A stretch of DNA of 64,000 bases, taken from assembly GCA_025345505.1 (NCBI GenBank), contig JANVCC010000077.1, positions 4,062,446 to 4,126,445 of the forward strand. Direction: 5' to 3'. The DNA comes from Todiramphus chloris collaris. Lineage: Eukaryota; Chordata; Aves; Coraciiformes; Alcedinidae. Positions within the stretch are counted from its first letter, which is position 1. Each line of letters opens with the position of its first letter. Under the pieces are notes generated by a model, which was given only the letters and a program-made list of their open reading frames with translations, was not told the origin of the DNA and searched no databases. Made by a program: the position numbers and the translations under genes. Below, piece by piece: positions 25,029 to 35,850 of this stretch.

Positions 25029-25087
25029 TAGAGGAGGTTCTCTTAAGCACTGGACTGCAGTGCTTAAGAGAAGCTGAGGCTCTTCTA
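25029..25087. other. Perfect 15-bp hairpin with possible extension
   Basis: Positions 25038-25052 (TTCTCTTAAGCACTG) are exactly complementary to 25058-25072, leaving a 5-base loop. Beyond an asymmetric bulge (1 base on the left, 7 on the right), 25029-25036 can pair with 25080-25087 with one G-U pair. It is not part of a recognised repeat. A terminal-inverted-repeat relic, a cruciform-prone site or a miRNA-like precursor are possibilities; the 7-base bulge argues against a standard miRNA. Confidence 0.6.
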
Positions 25088-25800
25088 CACACTACCTTCT
25101 TAGATCTATTAAGTGAGAACTTCCCTGGGGGCAGGGGAAAGCTGCTGCTTAGCAAGTTTGGGTTTTCCCACAGAGTGTTGAAAACTTGCAGTAGCAAGAT
25201 TCCAGTACAGTGCAATGTAACTGGTACATCTCTGTAACCTGCAGACAAGAGAACAAATTCAGTTTTATACTGATGATATGGTAGCAGAAATTATCTCTAC
25301 AGCCATTGAACATGAACAGATCAAGGCTAATGAATTGCACATCTGCAAGCGTGACCAGGTTCAGCCATGTTAGAGCATTCAGAATCAGGCCCACTGGGAA
25401 CGTTGCCATAAGAGCATTGTGCAACTGCAAACCCAGGACAGAGCAAAGGCACCATATTTGCCACACTCCCAGCCTGGACTAGAATTGTCAGAGGAGGTAT
25501 GGATGGAGCATTACTTCATTTTGTGTACCCTTCCAGTACTCTGCGGTATAGGGACAGCCAGCAGAATACAAAATAATAATAAAAAAAATAATAATAGGGC
25601 AGCACTTTTTCATCTAACACTGAACCAAAGCCATCTTATGTTGTGCTCCAGGAATTCTTACCTTTCAGATCAGATGTAAAGCAAAGGTCCTAACCCCAAG
25701 AATCACTAAAGATCCATCCCGCTGCATCTTTTAATTAATGTTAATCCCAGGGTGCTGGCCACATTCTCTTTGAGGTAATTACTATTTGACTCTGCAAATT

Positions 25801-26404
25801 CATAGAAATATAGAATGGTTTGGGTTGGAAAGGGCCTTTAAAGGTCATAGTCCAATTCCCCCTGCAGTGAGCAGTGACATCTTCAATTAGATCACATTGC
25901 TCAGAGCCCCATCCAAACTGACCTTGAATGGTTCCAGGAATGGGGCATCTACCACTTCTCTGGGCAACCTGTGCCAGTGTTCCACCAGCTTCGTTAAAAT
26001 ATTTCTTCCTTATATCTAGTCTAAATCTCCCCTCTTTTAGTTTAAAACCATCACCCCTTGTCCTGTTGCAACAGGCCCTGCTAAAAAGCCTGCGTCCATC
26101 TTTCTTATAGGCCCACTTTAAGTACTGAAAGGCCATAATAAGGTCTCCCTGGCACCTTCTCTTCTCCAGGCAGAACAACCCCAAGTCTCTCAGCCTTTCC
26201 TCCCAGGAGAGGCGATTCGGCTCAGTCATCATTTTTGTGTCCCTCCTCTGAACACACTCCCAAAGGTCCATGTCTTTCCTGTGATAAGGACTCCAAGGCT
26301 GGACACAGTACTCCAGGTTAGGTCTCACCAGAGCAGAGGGGTAGAATAACCTCCCTCAAGTTGCTGGCCACGCTTCTTTTGATGTAGCCCAGGATACAGT
26401 TGGC
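25801..26404 (-). mobile_element. CR1 LINE fragment with ORF2 C-terminal remnant
   Basis: The plus strand starts at the CR1 3' end ('agaatggtttgggttggaaa', 'catccaaactgaccttgaa') and runs back into ORF2. The minus-strand translation keeps the CR1 reverse-transcriptase C-terminal landmarks in order: ANCILGYIKRSVAS, then PNLEYCVQPWSP, RLSWEERLRDLGLFCLEKRR, CQGDLIMAFQYLK and RTRGDGFKLKEGRF. A shift at about 26325, apparently a small deletion between 'LPLCS' and 'RPNLEYC', splits the frame. Similarity stops abruptly at about 26404. This 3' end differs from the CR1 type at 21000 and 46206, so it is another subfamily. It is inactive. Confidence 0.95.
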
Positions 26405-29239
26405 CAGCATACCAAATTCGTCCCTGCGTACATCACCAGCATGTTTATCCCGTTCTTTCTCAAGGTTCTCTACTGCTTGTATCAGGACACTGTGTACTCC
26501 TAACAGCAGCACTGGACTACGTCATTTCAGCAGCCGATGGTGCAACAACACACGCAGAGTGGAGTGAACACCTAGACTCAATATCATCTTAGTGCTAGGA
26601 ATTTCCTAAGTAAGTTGAAACACACATTATACAAAAATAAATAAGAATTTCCTCAAGCATGCGAAAACAAAACAACCAAATCCAATGTGTCTTTTATCAA
26701 ACAGACCACAGAAGCAACCTTCTTGATAAGGACTGACTGGCAGATTGAGTGCACAGACATCAGACTCTGCATTGTGCAGGACTCTGGCAGGCACCAAACC
26801 CCCACTTCAAGACTTAGGGAGATAGTATATTTAAAACCTAGACTGACAGAGAGGAGATAGTAAGTGTAATTATTATATGTTCAGGAAAGTTGTTATTATT
26901 CACTATGGGTAAGCTTCATCTCTTGAAAATTAAATTAAACTTCAAGAATTTAAGTTGGTCATCCTGACACTTTGTCTGGATAATGGCAAGAGAGGAACTT
27001 CTAGATGAAAAAAAATCATCCATTCTTACAAAAACATTTACGACATTTTCTGGCTCATACTTTGGAAGTTGTATCATCTCCTCTCTGCCCAGCAGGAGTT
27101 CAGGCACTACAGAAGAGGTGGTTTCATTTAGCAGGGTATTTGTTCAAAGCAAGTGTAGCAGAGAATGATCTCTCCATTCTCCAGAGCTGACAGCACAGTC
27201 CCTCCAACAAGCATGAGAGATGTGCAAAGTATTTAAAGAAACCTTTAGCCAGCTGCATACCACACACTGAATGAAACAACATTCATTGTTTTGCAAAGTC
27301 TTGCAAAAGTACTTCACTCACAGAGCACGCAATCAATTGTACATGCTTGCAGATGATTTAATCACCCACTTCTGTACCCTGAGCTTTCCAAGTTCTCCCT
27401 AGACGCTGATACTTGCCAGCTATTCATCTTCAAAGTTGTATCATTAAATACACAGGGTGGAACGGCCTTTCCTTGACATTCTTGTTTAATGGCACAAGGT
27501 AATAACCATCAAGTTACTATATGAAATCCCAAAACATTGAAAGAAGAGAGGAGGCACAAGGGAAGAAGCCTACAAACTGTGACCTGTTAAAAGGATGCTG
27601 GCTTCTGTTCAGATTTCAATAATCTATAGACACAGGGGCTTCACCTTTTTACCATTTCAAGCTGGCACAGGTCAGAGAACCCATGTCCTTGTCCTTGGGT
27701 CACCAGGCTGCAGATGCCAAATACTTTTCAATTTCTGGGCAAGCAGCAGGTCTCTAATCTGCATGCTGCATACACAGATTGCTCAGTGCATAATAAAGTA
27801 TCTTCTTTTTGCAACCTCATCTCTCCATTAGGTAAAGCATAGACAAATTTAAGGACCTATCACAAGGTATTTTTTTTTTTCTCTCACTGCTGAGCTAGCA
27901 TGGCTAATGTATCATCACTCACATTTTCCTCCTTCCCATCATATCTTGTCAGTCAAAGAACTGCTGCTTAGTTCTTAGATTGTAGATTATGAACAAAGGC
28001 AACTTCAAACCATTTGACTTCTCCTTTCATCTCCAGCCAGCAGCAAACAACTCTAAACCACAATAAAAAAACAGATGTTCATGCATTCAACAGAAATGAT
28101 CAGAGTGTGTCACTGTCTTAATCCAAATATTAAAAATGCAACAATCAAAATGAGGTATTAACAAGGGACAAAAGGACCTGGAGTACTCAGAAGCATTCTT
28201 ACTACCCAGAAATTACTTTTAAGGTTATTGGGCTTTTTGAAAGTTTAGGAACAGATCATTAATTTGACACAGAGCAGAGGCTTTTGTCCAAAGACACACT
28301 CCTGTGTTTTCTATGGTACTAATCTGGCTATAAAATTTGTCAAAATTTTATCAAAATTTATCAAAACAAATTCTTCACTACATTCCAAAAGATTAAAAAC
28401 ATTCTACAGATTGAACACTGAATACAATTCAGTCAGTAAAGATATTCATGTTCATCAAAAATCAAAGGCAGTAAATGAGGATGGGTAGAAAAACATCCCT
28501 TGTCTAATGGGAATTGTGTAGCTATCACTCCACCTAGAAGCACACACAATTTGAACACAACATGACAACTTTTCATCCGTTCCCATACACATTCCTGCTA
28601 ATGGGGCTACAGGATTTGCAGCAGCAGTTGATGGTAATACCTTGGCATAGATTAAACTCGACAGAGACAAATATATTCGTTCAGCTTCTGTCTCAAAGTC
28701 CAAAGAAGGACCAAAGATGCTGAAAATGAAGCAGGACAAAACTCTGCTACTGACTGTGCTCACACCACCTCTCTATTTCCGCAGCAGTGGCATTAATCTC
28801 AGTAATCGTTTCTGGTTGATGCTGGTTATAAGGTCGCAGTCTGAGTCTCAGTGGGTACCTTGTTCTTTTTCTCATTTCCCTCCACCCTCATAAAATCATC
28901 AGTCCATGCAGGTCCCAGGCATGGTCTCCCAGTTCAGAAAGAAATTGAGCAAGGGAAACAGCAATTTCCAGGGGAGGGAAAAAATTCCTCATATCCCAAC
29001 AAACTAGAACTAACATATCAGGGGTAAAACCCATGGCTAGACACTAGTAGCAACCAGTACCCCTATAATTTTAAGATTTTTAATATCTAAGATTTTAACT
29101 CTAAAAGGGAAAAAGCCCAAACAGTGCCAAGGGAAAAGGGAAAGAAAACCCACCCACAAGTTCACTGAAAGCAAATGAGTCTCAGTGCTTCTGCAGTGGA
29201 AAAGATTTTGGGAAGGCTACTGTGTTGATGGGTATACAC
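26405..29239. other. Unique non-coding DNA, no gene recognised
   Basis: The first 110 bases continue an open frame out of the CR1 remnant but no longer match CR1. The remainder is unique sequence, with a three-unit TTTATCAAAA-like repeat at 28336-28366. No gene is recognised. Confidence 0.65.
28336..28366. repeat. Three-unit tandem repeat of about 10 bases
   Basis: Three adjacent units read TTTGTCAAAA, TTTTATCAAAA and TTTATCAAAA. This is a short imperfect tandem repeat. Confidence 0.8.
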
Positions 29240-29343
29240 CATCAGAGGTCAGAGACACTCTGTATGCATGTCATTACCTGCAACACNNNNNNNNNNCATC
29301 AGAGGTCAGAGACACTCTGTATGCATGTCATTACCTGCAACAC
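29240..29343. other. Assembly gap (10 N) with duplicated 47-base flanks
   Basis: Positions 29287-29296 are N. The 47 bases before the gap (29240-29286) are identical to the 47 bases after it (29297-29343). This is the signature of two contig ends that overlap but were joined by a placeholder gap, so the true sequence probably holds one copy. An open frame of 73 codons across the N run is an artefact. Confidence 0.95.
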
Positions 29344-31595
29344 CATTTCATTGCACCTGACATGTCTATAGTGAGGACCTCCAGCTGCCAATGTTTACTG
29401 AGCTGAAAAAGGTCAAAGAAATAAACCTGACCTTTTCACGTGAGCCTGCTGGGTAAACATGAGACATTACTAGGCTTGGAAATGGATTAAAGGGGGCAGG
29501 TGAAGGAAAGTTCTTATAAGAGCCTCTGTGGGTAAAATCCAGCCATGCCTCCTCTCCATCTAGTGAGATCACAATGGGCAGTTGGACTTGACCTTGTTGG
29601 CTTTCAGGGTAGGCGTTTTTGCCTTGTCACATCTGACAGCAAGAGGGTTCCTGTGCTAAATTTTGGAAAGCTCTCCTGCTCAGTCCCCGAGGAAGGCAGA
29701 TCTGAATTGGGCCTGCAGACATATCCCGTACCTTGCTGCTGTCACCACTCATGAGGCACACAGGAACAGTAGCATTAGTTTTGGACTGGGTCCCTATATC
29801 CCCAGGGTCCTTTCTTTAGGCAGAAGGGAGCACTTAGCCTCTTAAAGTCAAGTACAGAGGCCACCATGGCTTTGCACAGCCAGGCTTTTGTAAGTGAGCT
29901 CTTCGCACATCCCAGCTCTTCAACCATCAGAATTACCCAGGCACTGTCTCTCCCTTCAGCACTCAGCACCATGTTATCTCTTCTGTGTTTGATGCTACTC
30001 TACTTTCTTTAGAAAGCATCAATACAAAAGGACTAGAGCGAGTTGCATTTATCTAGATACAAAGAAAAAGCCAGATCCAACATAAGCATTTTGCCTCTCC
30101 AGCTTTCTACAGAAAACACCGAGCAACTCCAGAAAGCTCAAATTATCTAAAGGCAAGCTTGGGCCAACCCTGAGCATTTCTGAAGAATCCCAGCTCAACC
30201 GTTAACATCCACATTTTCAACAACTGAGCACCCACAGCATTAAAAACTGCATGCATCATGATAGCAACTGCTGGGTGATGTCCTCCTTGGAAAATCCTGG
30301 CCATGGTTAGATATAGGGAAAAGAGCACAATGCCAGGAAAGCCTGGCTTCTGGATACAATACAGTTTTGCACTGTGCTTTCAGAAGCTTTGCCACGTTGC
30401 TTCCAGATTGTGAAGGACACATGCAGGCTAGAATTAAGGTCCCTACACGAGCACAGGACCACCAATAGCTGCTGTGAAGTGGCAGGTTCTATGTTGAGTA
30501 AACACAAGCCCTGCACTTTTGAAATCTTAGTAGGATTTTTAGGACAACTACCCAACTTGTTGTAGTCTTACCAGCACAAAGCAGGTATTTTGAAGCCAAA
30601 ATAATCACAGACAGATGACAACAAAATGCAAGTTTCATAACTCCTACTTTTTTTTTTTTAAATAGAGCAAAATACTGACTCAAAGTTTATTCGCTGTAAC
30701 TGTACTGTTATTTAATATTATTTATTGTATTATAGTTCCTATTTTCTGTCACTTAACAACCTGCTGATGCAAATGACTGTAATGAACAAAAAAAAAAACA
30801 ATCAGGAAGAAAAATACAGGCTGACTAATAACACATTTACCTTTACAACTGTCTTCCCATTTGAAGAGCACAGCCTTTCACAAGCCAGAGCAGTATTTCC
30901 TTTTGTGTGTATTTTTTATTTTACTTTTTTACTAGAACATTCAAGTGCATCTTTAATGTATTATTCAAACAGAAGCAATGATTAATTAATCAAAACTCCG
31001 TTGTATAGGGAGAAGAAAACTGGGCTCTTGTGCAGCACTCGGCCAGATGCTCCAACTTAAAGGGAATCATAAGGGAGGATGTGTCAGCAATAGTGCTTAA
31101 TTATGCAATAAAAAATGATGGGATTTCAGAGACAGCTTTTAGGTTTTTTAGCAGCATCTCTTTTCAGTACCTCTCTTCACCATATATAGGCTACATGCCT
31201 CCTTACATATCCTATCTATCAGACTTATTGCAGCAAAGGGTGCTTGTTCAAATCTCATGCAATCTGGCTTGCATAGAACAACCAGCACCTGGATTCAAAA
31301 CTGACCTAAAATAGGTTGCTTTAGATGACAAGTGTCCCTCCTGTGCCTCAGTACTTTTTAGGTAAGGAAGATGGACCCACATAACAGGCAAGGAATCAAA
31401 TCTGAATTCAGGAGGGCTGATCTCCACTTTTGGCTTTGTTGAGCTATACCAGCCAGCTCATTTCTTGGTGGTTTTCTTTCCTCTGTCATACCACATCTTT
31501 CTAAGATTGTGAATTTAAGACCTTGTGCACACAGACACACACAAAGTTTTAAAACCATATAAAACCACCCTAATGCTTTATCCTAATCCTATCTA
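29344..31595. other. Unique non-coding DNA, no gene recognised
   Basis: Unique sequence with short open frames on both strands, none recognisable. A T run lies near 30649 and an A run near 30789. A weak MIR-like segment may lie at about 31225-31360. Confidence 0.6.
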
Positions 31596-31935
31596 GGAGA
31601 GGTTTGAGCAGGGCTGTTTCAAGGAGGGAATAAACTGTTCTCCAAGTTTGTGGTGGACACAACAGGAATTGTAATCTGTTAATACCCACAAAGAAAATGC
31701 AAGCTAGATATTAAGAGAAAAATCTTTCCAGCAATAGCAATGAAGCATGAGAATGTGTTATTGAGACTTTTTGTGGAGCATCTATGCTCAGTAGCGTGGA
31801 CATCTTGAAGAAGAGGCTGGATACACTTCTGTCAGAAACTGTTCAGGGTGAGTTGTTCTTGCCACAGGGCAAAGATGAGCTACATGATCTCTTGTGATCT
31901 TTCCCAGCTTTGCTTTTCTACAATTATGTATTTTT
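31596..31935 (+). mobile_element. Old CR1-like LINE fragment, 3' region
   Basis: A diverged forward CR1-like sequence. In order it shows 'gagggaataaactgttctcc' and 'gtggtggacacaacagga', then 'gctagatattaagagaaaaa'. These are followed by 'catcttgaagaagaggctgg', 'gatgagctacatgatctc' and 'gatctttcccagc', matching the usual CR1 ORF2 end and 3' region. It is much more degraded than the copy at 21000, suggesting an older subfamily. It is non-coding. Confidence 0.78.
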
Positions 31936-32171
31936 TTAAGAAGAGAAATTTAAAAGTTCTAAATTGTCATATCTTTCCCAAAGCACTGAGCTCTTTACTG
32001 TTTGCATTCATGAAAATATCTATACTTGTCTAATTAAACTAACACATAAGAAAAAATGTTTTTCAGGTGGTTTTAATGTTTTGTGCAAGATAATTTCTTA
32101 ACCTTGTGGTTAATACTTGCAACTGTAAGTCACAGGAAAACAGCAGCCTGAAGAACTGATTTCTTTTAACA

Positions 32172-32190
32172 CCCCCCCCCCCCCCCCCCC
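32172..32190 (+). repeat. Poly-C run, 19 bases
   Basis: Nineteen consecutive C residues followed by GCCC. The minus strand is a G19 run able to form a G-quadruplex. Length is likely to be polymorphic and error-prone in sequencing. Confidence 0.9.
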
Positions 32191-33574
32191 GCCCATCATT
32201 GAAAACATGAGGTAAGGTTTTAAGGAATTAAAAATAACTTAACAAAAATTGGAAATGAGGCAACTGTTCGCTGCTCATCAGCCCTAGAGCTCAAAGGCCA
32301 TCAACTCAGGTCCAGAGAGTGCCCTTATTTTTCTTCAGAATCACTATCCGAAGCCCCTAGGTTAGCAAAAAGAAAAATTAAAAATTCACATCTGGTTCAC
32401 TTATATGCGTAATCTGAAGGCAGAAAGCACATAGTTTTGAATCTTTGTATTTTATTACACTTTTTCATCCTCCTCCTCTTTCCGCCATTTCCTTCTGTAG
32501 CCTACTCCATCCCTCCCAAGGTTGCACTTTTCTGCCTCTACAATCATGTGTCATCAAAATGCAGGATCGTGACAAGGTAACCAGGTAGATAGTAAGGGAA
32601 AGTAGACTCAGGGCAGAGTTATCCAGAAGGAACAGACCACCATAGCAAAGATGGAGAAAGAAAACACAGCAGTTTACATTTAAGAGGTACAAGTGCAAGA
32701 GAAATTGCAAAAAAAGCATGTTAATTGATTAGCTCCCATCTCACATTATTTAATTTTCCAGGTAAGAGCTGATTGTTCCAGAAATCACCACAGTCCCTTA
32801 GCCAGGCTCTCAGTTGTACCAGTACTGGGCACTCAGGAGACTACAGAGATTCTCATTGCCTACTGAACCATTGCAATTGAAACAGACCCACAGCCTTTAA
32901 GGTTACCATGATGGTGATATCTGCCTTTTTCAGTAATGCAATCAAAGAACATCCTTCAGACTCACATTAAACCCAACAGCTCCTTTGGGCTGGAAAATCT
33001 TTTGTAGAGAAGTACTGAACTTGATGAAGGCTTCATGAGACAGCGGATCTACCATATCCCTTCGATAACTTATTCCAGTGCTTACTTAGCCGTACTGTTA
33101 CACTTGTTTCTAATTTAACTACCTAAATGGGCAAAATGATTTTTGCTTTTCCCAGAAAACCATATACCTGTATGCAGAAACAGGCCATTACTGCAAAAAA
33201 GAAATTTAAAATAGTTACCAAATAATACACAATATGAGCAAAAGTAACTGCTTGCTGGATATTCTTTCCAGCTGGGAAGTAATTGGCAAAGACAAAACAT
33301 CTCCCAGCTAGCTGCCTGTCCTCAATTTAAAAAGGCAAGATCCAAGAGACAGCCCTTACAGCAGAAGCTAGTGAAATCAGAGTCTGTATAAAAATGAAGC
33401 TAATTACACGTTGCTGTTTGTTCTTCTCCTGAAAGCTGACAATTGCTAAGGGCAATGATACAGAGGTGTCTGAACCCACCCCACCTGAATTAGCCAGTAT
33501 GCCCAAATGGCCTCAGGTGAAAAGGAGGTAACTGAGACCCTGGAAGGTAGGTAGCCCTTCCACATGACTCTACT

Positions 33575-33660
33575 CTGTGGCTAATTAACCCTTTCAAGAA
33601 GCAGGAATAATTAGCATAAGGGCACATCACCTACAGGTACCTCTGCTTGTCACTGCAGTA
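33575..33660. promoter_or_regulatory. Candidate regulatory stretch with homeodomain cores
   Basis: Two close ATTA-type sites ('ggctaattaaccc' and 'ggaataattagcataag') are followed by two ACAGGTAC/CACCTACAGGT E-box-like sites. It is outside recognised repeats. The regulatory role is inferred from motif clustering alone. Confidence 0.2.
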
Positions 33661-34404
33661 GGCAAACCTCGAGAGCTGGACAGCTGTGCTATTACCAGAG
33701 TTGTGTCTAACATACTGACACCAGCAAATTGCTAGATACTTTTCAGAAATTTAATTTCCTTGCTTATTTCTAGTCCTTCCACATCTGCTCTCTGTTGTTA
33801 CAGATTAAATATTTTCAGACCTAGGCCGTAAGGGCTTGGGCCAGTTTCATTTTTAACACTCACGCTGACAGCATATGATGATGAAAATTGGGTTGTTACA
33901 ACATCCTTCTTAGGTAAAAGTCACCTCCCTAAGTCCAAATTCTAGTCATGGCAAAAAGCTACCCTATAGATTTACCTATAATATGATCTTTTTCATGCCA
34001 GCAAATCAGAAATGACTACTTAACAAGCGCTTGCTACACTGGTCCTTTGGTCAGTTGTTAACACTCGCATGTCTTAAACCAACTAGTCTAAACCCTTCAA
34101 AGTTTTTCAACAGTTGTGGCTCTCCCTTAAACCTCTCCCTTCGCTTCCCTAGAGAGAGAGATATGGAGACAAGCCTCATCAAGTAGGTATGATTCTGTCC
34201 TCTCTTCCAAGTACCCTCTCTGCTGCTCAAAGACATTGGTCCAGATAACCCTCAGACCAATACAGACAGTGCCAATAAGAAGCTTAAGCTGATTTTCTTC
34301 AGTATGTATAGCTACATTTAAGTTTGCTCAAGCACCTCTGTGAGGTGTATGACCAGGAGGTATCAGACTTACTCCCCTTTGTGGGGCACCTCTGCAACAT
34401 AAGG

Positions 34405-34613
34405 GGAAAAAAAAACCAAAACCCACACACATGAAACAAAAAAGCCCTAAAAAACACAAAAAGAAACTCCACAAAAAAACAACCAAGCAAAAAAACCCTA
34501 CCCAAACCCATCAACATGTTTTCCCTTCCATGGTTTCCAACAGAGAAAGAAAGGGAATTAAAAAAAAACCCAAAAACAACACAGAAAACAATCATTACAA
34601 ACCCAAGCCCCAG
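34405..34613 (+). repeat. A/C-rich low-complexity tract, interrupted
   Basis: Two A/C-rich blocks (34405-34514 and 34556-34613) are separated by about 40 bases of ordinary sequence. Composition and orientation match the tract at 16838. The lysine-rich frame read through it is a composition artefact. Confidence 0.88.
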
Positions 34614-35494
34614 GTTGTAATGGGCAGGGTAACAAGAACACAGAGTGGCAATGCTGCCACTCTTGCTCTTCTTTTCTCTTTGCTCTCACTGGAACAAAGC
34701 TATTCAATTTTAGAATAAAAATCACTTCTTTCTCTGAGAGTATGCAGGGGAAGGTTGGATTACAACACTCACAAATCTAATGTCCAGAACCACAGGCAAA
34801 ACCATGGATATTTCAGTGTTCATCACAAAGGAGTGGGGGGCAGGTGACAGATCTGGAGTTGAACCCACCTCCAGCAAGTCAGATACATCCCCAGCCTCAC
34901 CACATCCTCAGGCTGGCTCAGTTATCCTAAAAATGCCAGAACAGACAGCAAAGTGCCAACTTTGCTCTAGAGCAACTTTAACTCCCTATGCACACCAGTC
35001 AATTAGGAATGACTTTGCACTTGAGTTCAGATTTCTGTTGGAACTCCTGCTTTTGACATAAAATCATGTAACTGTCTCCAGTAGGGATACTGTAAGGGGC
35101 CATCTCTGCATATCCAGATGCAGGGGGGTCACAGCTGTATACAGTTCATGCTGCCAGGTGTCTACCGTAGCCAGTTACAAAACAGCCATCAATTTTCTTA
35201 ATTCAAATATCTGATCCCTCCTGTAACAACAACTCTTTCCCTTGATGGTTCTGCAACACAGAAAGCAGATTATCTTTCATTCTGAGGATCTAGGGTGGCC
35301 TTTGCCCACTGCACCCACTCTTGCACCCATTCTTCATCACCACTTTCACTACCAAAGTGTTTCAAGACAAGCATAGGGGCCATTCACAGTGGTTGAGGCT
35401 GAATGATTAAAAAAACCCCTATCACTTATGAGTTGTTCTTCGAAGTCTTCCCTTCTGAGAAGCCTGACCGACCTCCGCATCTGATTTCTGAATA

Positions 35495-35850
35495 AAAGAG
35501 AGTACCTTCCTCCCTGCATCTGCTGACTGTGCACCTGTTAATATAGCCAAGGATGCTGTTAGCCACCCTCATTACCAAGGCACTTGTGTGTCTTACATTT
35601 AGCTCACTGTTTACCAAGACCCCCAGGTGCTTCTCTGCAGACCTGCTCCCCAGCCAGTCAGTTCCCAGTACATATTGCTGCAGGGGTTTACTTCATCCCA
35701 GGCTCAGGACTTTGCATTTGTGCTGGCAGTTTCATCAGTTTGCTGTTGGCTCATTACTCCAGCTTGTCTAGGTCCCTCTGAATAGCAGCCCTGACCCTGA
35801 GGTATTGACTAGTGTCCTATATCTGGTATCATTTGGAAGATGTTCTCTGT
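35495..35850 (-). mobile_element. CR1 LINE internal fragment
   Basis: The minus-strand translation shows NSELNVRHTSALVMRVANSILGYINR, equivalent to the CR1 ORF2 segment just upstream of the C-terminus. Further along, the plus strand reads 'cccccaggtgcttctctgca', 'cccagccagtcagttccca' and 'ctccagcttgtctaggtcc', the familiar antisense order of avian CR1. No 3' tail is attached, so this is an internal piece with both ends lost. It is diverged and inactive. Confidence 0.85.

Larger units (their letters stand above)
31936..35494. other. Unique non-coding DNA, no gene recognised
   Basis: It contains a 19-base poly-C run at 32172-32190, a homeodomain-site-rich stretch at 33575-33660 and A/C-rich low-complexity sequence at 34405-34613. 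No gene is recognised. Confidence 0.65.

Noticed and set aside
25741-26328. 195-codon minus-strand frame as a host gene
   Set aside because: It is CR1 ORF2 remnant sequence running out through the CR1 3' region, not a host gene.
29185-29406. 73-codon frame across the N gap
   Set aside because: It spans undetermined bases and a duplicated contig end.
31225-31360. Possible third MIR-like fragment, plus strand
   Set aside because: Only 'gttcaaatctc' and 'cctgtgcctcagtac' fit the expected order; too little to call.
34431-34718. Lysine-rich 95-codon frame
   Set aside because: It is a by-product of the A-rich low-complexity tract and has no protein signature.
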